5,493 nt of DNA, from NCBI GenBank assembly GCA_027296025.1, contig JAPUJU010000357.1, positions 1-5,493 on the forward strand, given 5' to 3'. Positions 1 to 5,027 of the stretch are shown one piece after another. The notes under the pieces are model-generated. The model was given only the letters and a program-made list of their open reading frames with translations, ran no database searches and had not been told where the DNA came from. Origin of the DNA: a bacterium (GTDB taxonomy: Bacteria > Krumholzibacteriota > Krumholzibacteriia > WVZY01). How positions within the stretch are numbered: the first letter of the stretch is position 1; the number at the start of each line of letters is the position of its first letter. The translations under genes and the position numbers were made by a program.

Positions 1-96
1 GACCGAGACGCAGGTCGCCAGGACGACCAGGCAGGCGAGGAGGGGTGGATGCGCGGCGCGTAGGCGTTGTCGACGTTGCATGCGGCAGGTGAACAT
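1..96 (-). CDS. N-terminus of an exported protein, partial (runs off left edge)
   Basis: An open frame of 32 codons begins with ATG at 96-94 and is still open at base 1. The visible part is an export signal: an arginine-rich n-region (about residues 5-13) followed by a hydrophobic stretch rich in Leu, Val and Ala (about 19-30). A Cys at residue 29 follows Leu-Ala-Thr. This resembles a lipobox, but Thr at -1 is unusual, so cleavage could be by either signal peptidase I or II. The start is chosen because GAGG at 103-106 lies 6 bases upstream; a second in-frame ATG at 81-79 has no such site. An extended -10 promoter lies about 40 bases upstream. The function cannot be told because the mature protein is outside the window. 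Confidence 0.6.
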   Translation of the reverse strand, partial: MFTCRMQRRQRLRAAHPPLLACLVVLATCVSV

Positions 97-243
97 ACGG
101 AGCCTCGAGTAGACTGAATCTATTGTTATCTTATAATATTATACCATGAACCCGTGAAGCCAACTGCGGATTCTGCCGATCGAACGCAAGTCGTTCTGCG
201 AGATCATTGAGATGGGGATTCGAGTCGTATGGAAAATCCGAGC
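97..243. other. Intergenic spacer between LysM lipoprotein gene and the partial exported-protein gene
   Basis: This 147-base gap holds the ribosome binding site (103-106) and the extended -10 promoter of the leftmost gene. The remainder (about 147-243) has no ORF with coding support, no RNA gene I recognise and no convincing terminator. A weak 4-base-pair hairpin (CGAG/CTCG) overlaps the stop codon of the LysM gene and is followed by TTTT, but it is too short to call. Confidence 0.5.
138..146 (-). promoter_or_regulatory. Extended -10 promoter for the partial exported-protein gene
   Basis: On the minus strand the sequence reads TGGTATAAT: a perfect TATAAT -10 box (143 down to 138) with the TG of an extended -10 element (146-145). 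No good -35 box sits 17 bases upstream (CAGTTG at 166-161), which fits the extended -10 class. Transcription would start near 131 and give a leader of about 35 bases before the GAGG site and ATG at 96. The box lies in an AT-rich island (about 121-146) that stands out in GC-rich surroundings. Confidence 0.55.
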
Positions 244-792
244 TTACTCGATTGGCCAGTCGCGGGGGATCACCAGCACGGTGTCCGGAAAGATGTAGTA
301 CGGATCATCGATCTTATCCTGGTTGGCCTCGAAGATTTTCCACCAGTTCTCGAGGTTGTTGTAGATATCGTCGAAGCTGGCGATGAGTGAGAGCGAATCG
401 TCGGGGCGAACGCGGTACGTCCGCGGCAGCGCTTTGATTTCCTCGATCTGTCCCTTCAGCGTTCGGATGTCCGCTTCAAGATTCAGGGTCTGGCGATCGA
501 TCGGTATGATCTGCTGGCGAATCGCCTCGATGGCGAAACGCGTGTCCTCCAGCTCTTGCTCCGTGTTGTCGAGAGTGCTCTTCGTATGTCCGAGCTCGGT
601 CGTCAGGTTCGTGCAGTAGGCATTCTTTTCACCGTCTGAAAGCAGATCGTAGTCATCTTCCGAATAGTATTCGCCGGAGCCGACGTTGACTTCACGCACT
701 TTCGATCCGCCGCAACCACCAGCAAAAATGACCACGACCGCCGCAACGCCGCCTGCGATGAAAATCTCTCGCATGATCGTACTGACCTTCAT
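244..792 (-). CDS. Coiled-coil lipoprotein with C-terminal LysM domain
   Basis: Predicted envelope protein of 182 residues. Residues 9-26 are a hydrophobic signal segment ending at Cys27 in the context FAGGC. The Gly-Gly before Cys suits a lipobox, but Ala at -3 is off consensus, so lipidation is likely rather than certain. An acidic linker (about 38-60, with Cys60) leads to a coiled coil (about 62-121) rich in Leu, Ile, Glu and Gln. Residues 126-177 match the LysM peptidoglycan-binding fold: YRV at the start, the DDSLSLIA segment, WWKIFEAN, and the closing IFPDTVLVIP. This is the form in which EAN is followed by an Asp-rich loop. Known LysM domains bind N-acetylglucosamine chains, so the protein could link a membrane to peptidoglycan. 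The ATG lies 2 bases after the stop of the upstream lipoprotein gene, with GGGGG 8 bases upstream, so the pair is probably cotranscribed and translationally coupled. Target and partner are unknown. Confidence 0.85.
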   Translation of the reverse strand: MKVSTIMREIFIAGGVAAVVVIFAGGCGGSKVREVNVGSGEYYSEDDYDLLSDGEKNAYCTNLTTELGHTKSTLDNTEQELEDTRFAIEAIRQQIIPIDRQTLNLEADIRTLKGQIEEIKALPRTYRVRPDDSLSLIASFDDIYNNLENWWKIFEANQDKIDDPYYIFPDTVLVIPRDWPIE

Positions 793-794
793 GG

Positions 795-1136
795 CTAGCG
801 CCCCCGCGCCGTCGTGTTCGCTCCGAGATCCTCGTCCTCTTCGAAGACTTTCCCGCTCATTTTCTTGAGGCGATGCAGCTCCTGCCTGAGAAGAGCGGGC
901 TGCACCTCGAGCCCCGAGAGCTTCGCCTGCTTCCCGGCGAGACGTGCCTGTTCCTCCGCCAGACGGGCCTGGGTATCGGCGAGTTGCGCGTCGAAGTCAC
1001 GGATGTCGGACTTGAGTTCCTCGATATCGATGGGACTCACCGTGCAAACCATCGGCACTTTTGAACAACTGAATATGGATAAAAGAATCACTGCGGCGCA
1101 TGTGAGGATTGCGCGCAGAACCAGCTTGGGCCACAC
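795..1136 (-). CDS. Small heptad-repeat (coiled-coil) lipoprotein
   Basis: Predicted 113-residue envelope protein with no family that I recognise. Residues 4-23 form a signal peptide (Lys4, Arg8, then a long hydrophobic core) ending in SIFSC, a fair lipobox with Cys24 as the lipidated residue. Residues 37-92 form one long predicted helix with three tandem heptads at 56-76 (QARLAEE, QARLAGK, QAKLSGL), typical of a coiled coil. The tail (about 97-113) is acidic, then Arg-rich. The GTG start at 1136 is chosen over a longer GTG reading from 1202 for three reasons: GGAGG (1147-1151) lies 10 bases upstream, the signal peptide then sits at the N-terminus, and the longer start overlaps the promoter. 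The gene is the first of a two-gene unit with the LysM lipoprotein. A structural or adaptor role in the envelope, possibly oligomeric with its neighbour, is inference. Confidence 0.75.
   Translation of the reverse strand: MWPKLVLRAILTCAAVILLSIFSCSKVPMVCTVSPIDIEELKSDIRDFDAQLADTQARLAEEQARLAGKQAKLSGLEVQPALLRQELHRLKKMSGKVFEEDEDLGANTTARGR
909..971 (-). repeat. Three 21-base repeats encoding coiled-coil heptads
   Basis: Codons 56-76 of the small lipoprotein gene form three successive 21-base units, each encoding Gln-Ala-(Arg/Lys)-Leu plus three variable residues. The first two units are also similar at DNA level (compare gacgtgcctg with gacgggcctg on the plus strand, 21 bases apart). This suggests growth of the coiled coil by tandem duplication. 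Confidence 0.55.
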
Positions 1137-1186
1137 CTCGTAGTAACCTCCATCGAGTACGGATATCCGCCCGCAAAAGTGTGGGA

Positions 1187-1215
1187 AACTTAGCAATCGC
1201 ACGTGGTTCTGTCAA
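1187..1215 (-). promoter_or_regulatory. Sigma70-type promoter of the lipoprotein pair
   Basis: A consensus -35 box TTGACA (1215-1210) is followed after exactly 17 bases by TAAGTT (1192-1187), which keeps the first two and last positions of the -10 consensus. The predicted transcript starts near 1180, giving a leader of about 44 bases before the GTG at 1136. The -35 box lies in the spacer of a perfect inverted repeat (1195-1223), so the promoter may be controlled. Its presence separates the lipoprotein genes from aspS, whose stop codon is only 34 bases upstream of the -35 box. Confidence 0.6.
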
Positions 1216-1223
1216 GTGCGATT
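1195..1223. promoter_or_regulatory. Perfect 8+8 inverted repeat overlapping the -35 box (candidate operator)
   Basis: The arms AATCGCAC (1195-1202) and GTGCGATT (1216-1223) are perfect reverse complements separated by 13 bases. Their centres are 21 bases apart, about two helical turns, as expected for a dimeric DNA-binding protein contacting one face. The -35 box (1210-1215) lies between the arms, and the downstream arm occupies the -35/-10 spacer, so occupancy would be expected to hinder RNA polymerase. There is no T-run after it, which argues against a terminator. The regulator is not identified. Confidence 0.45.
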
Positions 1224-1233
1224 AATTGGTGGG

Positions 1234-1257
1234 GTTAGCCGCGTAGTGTTAGCCGCG
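1234..1257. repeat. 10-base direct repeat at the aspS stop codon
   Basis: GTTAGCCGCG occurs at 1234-1243 and again at 1248-1257, a period of 14 bases. On the minus strand this repeats the last codons and stop of aspS (CGCGGCTAAC) just after the gene. It looks like a small tandem duplication at the gene end. No function is evident. Confidence 0.5.
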
Positions 1258-3045
1258 CGGGGTCGGCTTCACGATCCGGATGCCGAGCTCGTCGAGCTGC
1301 TCGGCGTCCACCGGCGACGGTGCCTCGTCCATCAGCGACGTAGCCTTCTGCGTCTTCGGAAAAGCGATCACATCGCGAATCGAGTCGGCTCCCGCGAGGA
1401 GCATGATGATGCGATCGAGCCCCGGGGCAATGCCGCCGTGCGGCGGAGCACCGTGTTCCAGCGCGTGCAGTAGAAACCCGAACCGTTCATCCGCCTTCTC
1501 TTTCGTGACACCGCAGACCGCCATGATCCGCTCCTGCAGTTCGCGATTGTGCACCCGGATGCTTCCCGAAGCCAGCTCAACTCCGTTGCAAACCAGATCG
1601 TAAAGGTGCGCGCGGACCTTCAGCGGTTCACTCTCGAGAAGTGACAAATCTTCCTCGTACGGCATCGAAAAAAAGTGATGCGATGGGGAAATTGCCTTCC
1701 GGCCCTCATCCCACTCGTAGAGAGGGAACTCGTTGATCCACGCAAACTGGAACTCGTTGGAGTCCCCCAACGACATGACTTTCGCTACGTCGACACGGAG
1801 CCGCCCGAGAATGCGGGATACGCCTCTCGATTCCCCGATCACGGCGAGCAGAAGGTCACCGTCTTCAATTCCCGCAGCGCCGATCACTCGTTTCGCGACG
1901 TCATCGCCGATCGCCTTCGCAACGGGTCCCTTCAGACCGTCGCCCTGCCGCTTCAACTGAATTAACCCTCCCGCTCCCATTGACTTCGCCGTGCCCTCGA
2001 GTTTATCTGTCGTTTTCTTCGTCAACTTCGCACCGCCTCGCACCACGATTCCTCGCACGGATTCTCCACGCGCAAAAGCGTCCTGCAGGATTCGAAAGCC
2101 GGTGCCCTCGAAGGCCCCGTCCAGTGTCTGCAACTCCATCCCGATTCGAAAGTCGGGCTTGTCGGTTCCGTAACGAAGCATCACCTCTTTATGAGAGAGA
2201 ATCGGGAACGGCGTCTTGATTTCGATACCGCGGCCGACCTGAAAAATTTCCGTCATCAGGTCCTCGATAAGGCGGAAGACGTCCGGCTCCTTGACAAAAC
2301 TCATTTCGATGTCGATCTGCGTGTGTTCGGGCTGCCGGTCGGCACGAAGATCTTCGTCCCTCATGCACCGGGCGAGTTGAAAATAGCGATCGAAACCCGA
2401 CACCATAAGGATCTGTTTGTACAACTGCGGACTCTGGGGAAGCGCGTAAAACTTCCCGCGCTGCAAGCGACTTGGCACGAGGTAGTCGCGCGCGCCCTCT
2501 GGCGTGCAACGAACGAGCATCGGTGTTTCGATCTCGATGAAGTTCCGCTCGCTCAGGAAATTTCGTACCGCAAGTATCACCCGGTGTCGCATCTCGATGT
2601 TTCGCTGCATCGGGCCTCGCCGAAGATCCAGGTACCGATACTTGAGCCGCAGGTCTTCGTTTGCTTTCACCTCATCGGTGATCGTAAACGGCGGGACGAG
2701 CGAGTCGTTCAGCATGTACATCTCTTCGACGGCAACTTCGAGAGCGCCGGTGGCAATGTCTTCCCGTGCCATCTCGCTCGGGCGCTTCTGCACGGAACCC
2801 CGACACGCAATGACGTCTTCCATATTGAGGGTCTTCGACAATTCGCCAACGCTGTCCGCGTTCGGGTCAACAATCAGCTGCACGACGCCCGAACGGTCCC
2901 GCAAGTCGACGAAACGGAGCCCTCCCAGGTCGCGGACGCGCTGAACCCAACCCATGACGGTGACGCTCTCGCCAACGTCGGAGATGCGCAACTCACCGCA
3001 ACGATGCGACCGGTCGAAGGGAATGATAAATTTTTCAATACTCAT
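1249..3045 (-). CDS. aspS: Aspartyl-tRNA synthetase (bacterial type)
   Basis: Cytoplasmic class II synthetase that charges tRNA-Asp with aspartate using ATP. The 598 residues are close to the usual bacterial length (about 590). An N-terminal anticodon-binding OB domain (about 10-110) carries HRCGEL (14-19), GWVQRVRDLGG (32-42) and FVDLRDRSG (45-53). The catalytic core follows: motif 1 region RYLDLRR (137-143), QSPQLYKQ (204-211), motif 2 ending RDEDLRADRQPEHTQ (229-243), then IDIEMSF. The bacterial GAD insertion spans about 275-420. After it come SPSHHFFSMP (453-462), ELASGSIR (490-497) and motif 3 GIAPGLDR (538-545) with its conserved Arg. The ATG at 3045 is chosen because the family N-terminus begins there; an upstream in-frame start at 3099 would add 18 unlike residues overlapping the VanZ-like gene. 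No clear Shine-Dalgarno sits at the right distance (GAGG is 16 bases away), so coupling to the VanZ-like gene, whose stop is 8 bases upstream, is likely. Confidence 0.97.
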   Translation of the reverse strand: MSIEKFIIPFDRSHRCGELRISDVGESVTVMGWVQRVRDLGGLRFVDLRDRSGVVQLIVDPNADSVGELSKTLNMEDVIACRGSVQKRPSEMAREDIATGALEVAVEEMYMLNDSLVPPFTITDEVKANEDLRLKYRYLDLRRGPMQRNIEMRHRVILAVRNFLSERNFIEIETPMLVRCTPEGARDYLVPSRLQRGKFYALPQSPQLYKQILMVSGFDRYFQLARCMRDEDLRADRQPEHTQIDIEMSFVKEPDVFRLIEDLMTEIFQVGRGIEIKTPFPILSHKEVMLRYGTDKPDFRIGMELQTLDGAFEGTGFRILQDAFARGESVRGIVVRGGAKLTKKTTDKLEGTAKSMGAGGLIQLKRQGDGLKGPVAKAIGDDVAKRVIGAAGIEDGDLLLAVIGESRGVSRILGRLRVDVAKVMSLGDSNEFQFAWINEFPLYEWDEGRKAISPSHHFFSMPYEEDLSLLESEPLKVRAHLYDLVCNGVELASGSIRVHNRELQERIMAVCGVTKEKADERFGFLLHALEHGAPPHGGIAPGLDRIIMLLAGADSIRDVIAFPKTQKATSLMDEAPSPVDAEQLDELGIRIVKPTPRG

Positions 3046-3053
3046 GATAATAG

Positions 3054-3461
3054 CTAGGCTGCCTCGCGCGAACCCGCATCGTCGATCGTCCCGGGCCACT
3101 TGCCAAGCGCCGTGAACGTAAACAGGCCGATGGCGGACGCAACTCCGAGCACATCGGCGTACCAGTCGTCGATGTCCATTTCCCGTCCGGGAATAAAACT
3201 CTGATAGACTTCATCCACCGCGCCGATCGTCGCTCCGATCGCGAGGAGAAAGCCGAAGGTCGCGACTCGCGAGCGGCTCACGTCCCACCGAAAACCCCTG
3301 AAGAGCAGGAGCCCCAGAATAAAGTACTCGGAGAAGTGTGCCAGTTTATCCTTGAGCAGGAACCTCGGTCCCGGTGCTTGAAGCGAGGGAATCGACGAGA
3401 CCAGAAAGATGAGGACAACAAAGAAAATAACCGGCATCAGACCGACTCGGGTCATGGCCAT
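3054..3461 (-). CDS. VanZ-like small membrane protein
   Basis: A 135-residue inner-membrane protein with four predicted membrane segments (about 8-26, 43-57, 66-82 and 103-120). It carries the polar signature of the VanZ-like family: DKLAHFSEY (38-46), DEVYQSFIPGRE (83-94) and DDWYADVLG (98-106), with conserved Asp, His, Glu, Gln and Arg positions intact. The family is named for VanZ, linked to low-level teicoplanin resistance, but most members are chromosomal with no known biochemical role, so resistance should not be assumed. Start choice is open: ATG at 3461 has GAGGG only 3 bases upstream, whereas ATG at 3455 (two residues shorter) has it at 9 bases and may be the real start. It lies 68 bases after the EIIA gene and 8 bases before aspS, probably in one transcript. 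Confidence 0.85.
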   Translation of the reverse strand: MAMTRVGLMPVIFFVVLIFLVSSIPSLQAPGPRFLLKDKLAHFSEYFILGLLLFRGFRWDVSRSRVATFGFLLAIGATIGAVDEVYQSFIPGREMDIDDWYADVLGVASAIGLFTFTALGKWPGTIDDAGSREAA

Positions 3462-3529
3462 CGGCCCTCACGCTACCCTTCCCGTTGCCTGGGTTACTGT
3501 TTTCTGTTCCGGGGGCTAAAGGCCAATCA

Positions 3530-3988
3530 TCATCGGTCGCCGTGACGTTTGAAAACCTCTCGCACATCCGTGATGCTTGCTGCGTCCCTCAGGTTTCCTC
3601 GAAATTCCTCGTGGTTCAGCAGCCTCGAAATCTTCGCCAGCACCTTAATATGGTTTCTGCGGCTGGCCTTCGGACCCAGGATGATAAAAAACAAATCCAC
3701 CTGCTTGCCGTCGAGCGCGGTGAAGTCCACCGGTTCGCGCGTCCGGAAGAATCCCGCGACCAATTCGCTCACGCCGTCCGTGTACGCGTGCGGAATGGCA
3801 ACACCGTTCCCGATTCCCGTGCTCATCACTTTCTCGCGCTCAATGACATCCGCAAGGGCACGATCGAAGTCCTTGATTTTCCCCCTCGAATCAAATTCTT
3901 TCAAAATCGTTTCGAGAAGTTTCTCTTTTTCGTACGGCTCAACGTCTAGAAGCAGACTGTGATCGTCGAAGAGCTCGGACAAGTTCAT
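3530..3988 (-). CDS. PtsN-like PTS EIIA domain protein (fructose/nitrogen type)
   Basis: A single-domain EIIA protein of 152 residues, a typical PtsN-like length (E. coli PtsN is about 163). EIIA proteins accept a phosphoryl group from an HPr-type carrier on a histidine. The active-site motif GIGNGVAIPHAY (58-69) puts this at His67, and a second conserved His113 lies in NHIKVLAKISRLL. Domain order is standard for the fold: N-terminal LSELFDDHSLLLDV, RE-V-STGIGNG, then DLFFIILGP (99-106). No EIIB, EIIC or sugar gene is in the window, so a regulatory role is more likely than transport, by analogy with PtsN; this is inference. The ATG at 3988 is chosen over an upstream TTG at 4018 because AGGGG (3995-3999) lies 6 bases before it and the promoter start site is predicted near 4018. 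Partners and phosphoryl donor are not visible. Confidence 0.92.
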   Translation of the reverse strand: MNLSELFDDHSLLLDVEPYEKEKLLETILKEFDSRGKIKDFDRALADVIEREKVMSTGIGNGVAIPHAYTDGVSELVAGFFRTREPVDFTALDGKQVDLFFIILGPKASRRNHIKVLAKISRLLNHEEFRGNLRDAASITDVREVFKRHGDR

Positions 3989-4024
3989 GTCAAACCCCTG
4001 TTTCCCTTCCTTAAACAAGGCATG

Positions 4025-4053
4025 ACAGTATTTTCAAAGGCGCTCCATGTCAA
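4025..4053 (-). promoter_or_regulatory. Sigma70-type promoter for the EIIA / VanZ-like / aspS unit
   Basis: TTGACA (4053-4048) is separated by 17 bases from TACTGT (4030-4025), which matches the -10 consensus at its three best-conserved positions. The predicted start near 4018 leaves a leader of about 30 bases with AGGGG before the ATG at 3988. This would let the EIIA gene and those after it be transcribed apart from the YbbR/PhnD-like pair. The AT-rich spacer end (GAAAA) is also favourable. Confidence 0.55.
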
Positions 4054-4058
4054 GGGCC

Positions 4059-5015
4059 TTACTGGATTTGAGAAGCCCCGTAAAGCGCGGCATACTGCTC
4101 GTACAATTTCCGCGCACCTGCGAGGCGTTCATCGGTTATCGGCCACAGTCCCCCGAAACCACTGGATTTCAGGAGCTCGACGGTTTCGTCCGGGGTGCTC
4201 GTCGTCGCTGAGCCTGCGAGGCTCTCGCCGATGTTTTTCAGCTTGCGCCGGTAGTAGTTCGCTTCGCCGGGGTGTGCGGCAATGACCACCTCCGGCAAGG
4301 AGTCATATTTCTGCAAGATCCGAACTTCGCCCCGGCGGATGACGCCACGCTCGAAAAGCGACGTTACATCGCTCAGCCTGCAGGCACCCAGCCGGTACGA
4401 TCCATAGATCACTCCGAAGATGACGCGCTCAACGGTGTCTCCTTTGCCCTCGAATTTCACGGCCTCGATGGTCTCCGGCAGATCGAAACCCGCGCTTTGC
4501 ATCCTGGCCGCTTGAATCCAGAAACCGTTGATCGAATTCGGCGATACGAACGCAACGTCGTCGGCACTCACCCCGGAATAGTCCGGCCCATCGGACGCCC
4601 GTACCGTATCCCCGGGACGTGATATCAGTACCGCGCTGTCCGTTCGGCGCTCCGAATCCGTAATCTCGAAGAGCGCCTCGACGTCCAGCAACTCCGCGTG
4701 ACGAAAGTAGGCCGCAATCGGCATGACGTAGAGGTCGTGCCCGGGAGTCCATTCACCCGCGCACGTGGATAATTCTACGGGCCTGCGGGTCTCACGTCGG
4801 ACGAGGCTGCGAAGCGGTTCGTAGGCGGGTTTGCCCTCTGGAGACCGGGTGTCGGGCATGCAGATGCTGACGATGTTGCGCTCGCTGCTTCCGCCCGTTG
4901 CAACAATCGCGTGAAGCGCGAGGCCGATCACGATCGTCGCAACGACCACCGTCAACCATTTCCCCAGGTAGTTCGAGAGGAGACTGACGTCGACGATTTT
5001 CAGCTTGTTTTTCAT
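4059..5015 (-). CDS. Membrane-anchored PhnD-like periplasmic binding protein
   Basis: A 318-residue protein with a basic N-terminus (KNKLK), one hydrophobic segment (about 20-39) and a periplasmic domain. The domain resembles PhnD-type (phosphate/phosphonate and related) binding proteins: YEPLRSLVRRETRRPVEL (65-82) as the first strand-helix, DLYVMP (94-99), FVSPNSINGFWIQAARMQSAGFD (156-178), then GDTVERVIFGVIYGSYRLGACRLSD (192-216) and a lobe with SLPEVVIAAHP (239-249). The similarity is moderate, so the ligand is not assignable. There is no lipobox; the hydrophobic segment looks like a signal anchor or signal peptide. The ATG at 5015 has AGGTG 9 bases upstream; a GTG at 5027 directly after the upstream stop would add four residues and is possible. 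No ABC permease or ATPase is nearby, so it may serve as a sensor or accessory protein rather than a transporter part. Cys52, Cys85 and Cys212 are present. Confidence 0.75.
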   Translation of the reverse strand: MKNKLKIVDVSLLSNYLGKWLTVVVATIVIGLALHAIVATGGSSERNIVSICMPDTRSPEGKPAYEPLRSLVRRETRRPVELSTCAGEWTPGHDLYVMPIAAYFRHAELLDVEALFEITDSERRTDSAVLISRPGDTVRASDGPDYSGVSADDVAFVSPNSINGFWIQAARMQSAGFDLPETIEAVKFEGKGDTVERVIFGVIYGSYRLGACRLSDVTSLFERGVIRRGEVRILQKYDSLPEVVIAAHPGEANYYRRKLKNIGESLAGSATTSTPDETVELLKSSGFGGLWPITDERLAGARKLYEQYAALYGASQIQ

Positions 5016-5027
5016 CGCGGGCGTCAC

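Noticed and set aside
233..248. Hairpin over the LysM gene stop codon as a terminator
   Set aside because: The stem is only four base pairs (CGAG/CTCG) and the following T-run has four bases, too weak to call.
814..1143. Plus-strand frame of 109 codons opposite the small lipoprotein gene
   Set aside because: Its Ser/Arg-rich composition is what the reverse of a Glu/Ala/Leu coiled-coil gene gives. The minus strand has promoter, ribosome site, signal peptide and heptads.
1137..1202. GTG at 1202 as the start of the small lipoprotein
   Set aside because: It would place 22 residues before the signal peptide and overlap the -10 box and predicted transcript start. GTG at 1136 has GGAGG upstream.
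2191..3057. Long plus-strand open frame of 288 codons opposite aspS
   Set aside because: It lies entirely antisense to aspS, whose protein matches its family from end to end. The translation shows no recognisable domain, and such shadows are common opposite GC-rich genes.
3989..4018. TTG at 4018 as the EIIA start
   Set aside because: It coincides with the predicted transcript start, adds 10 residues unlike the family, and the ATG at 3988 has AGGGG at ideal spacing.
4009..4020. CCTTGTTTAAGG hairpin at the start of the EIIA transcript
   Set aside because: A four-base-pair stem with a four-base loop is expected by chance, and no regulatory partner sequence is seen.
4035..4058. AAGGC/GCCTT inverted repeat over the EIIA promoter -35 box
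   Set aside because: The arms are only five bases and their spacing does not match the dyad at 1195-1223, so it is not evidence of a shared operator.
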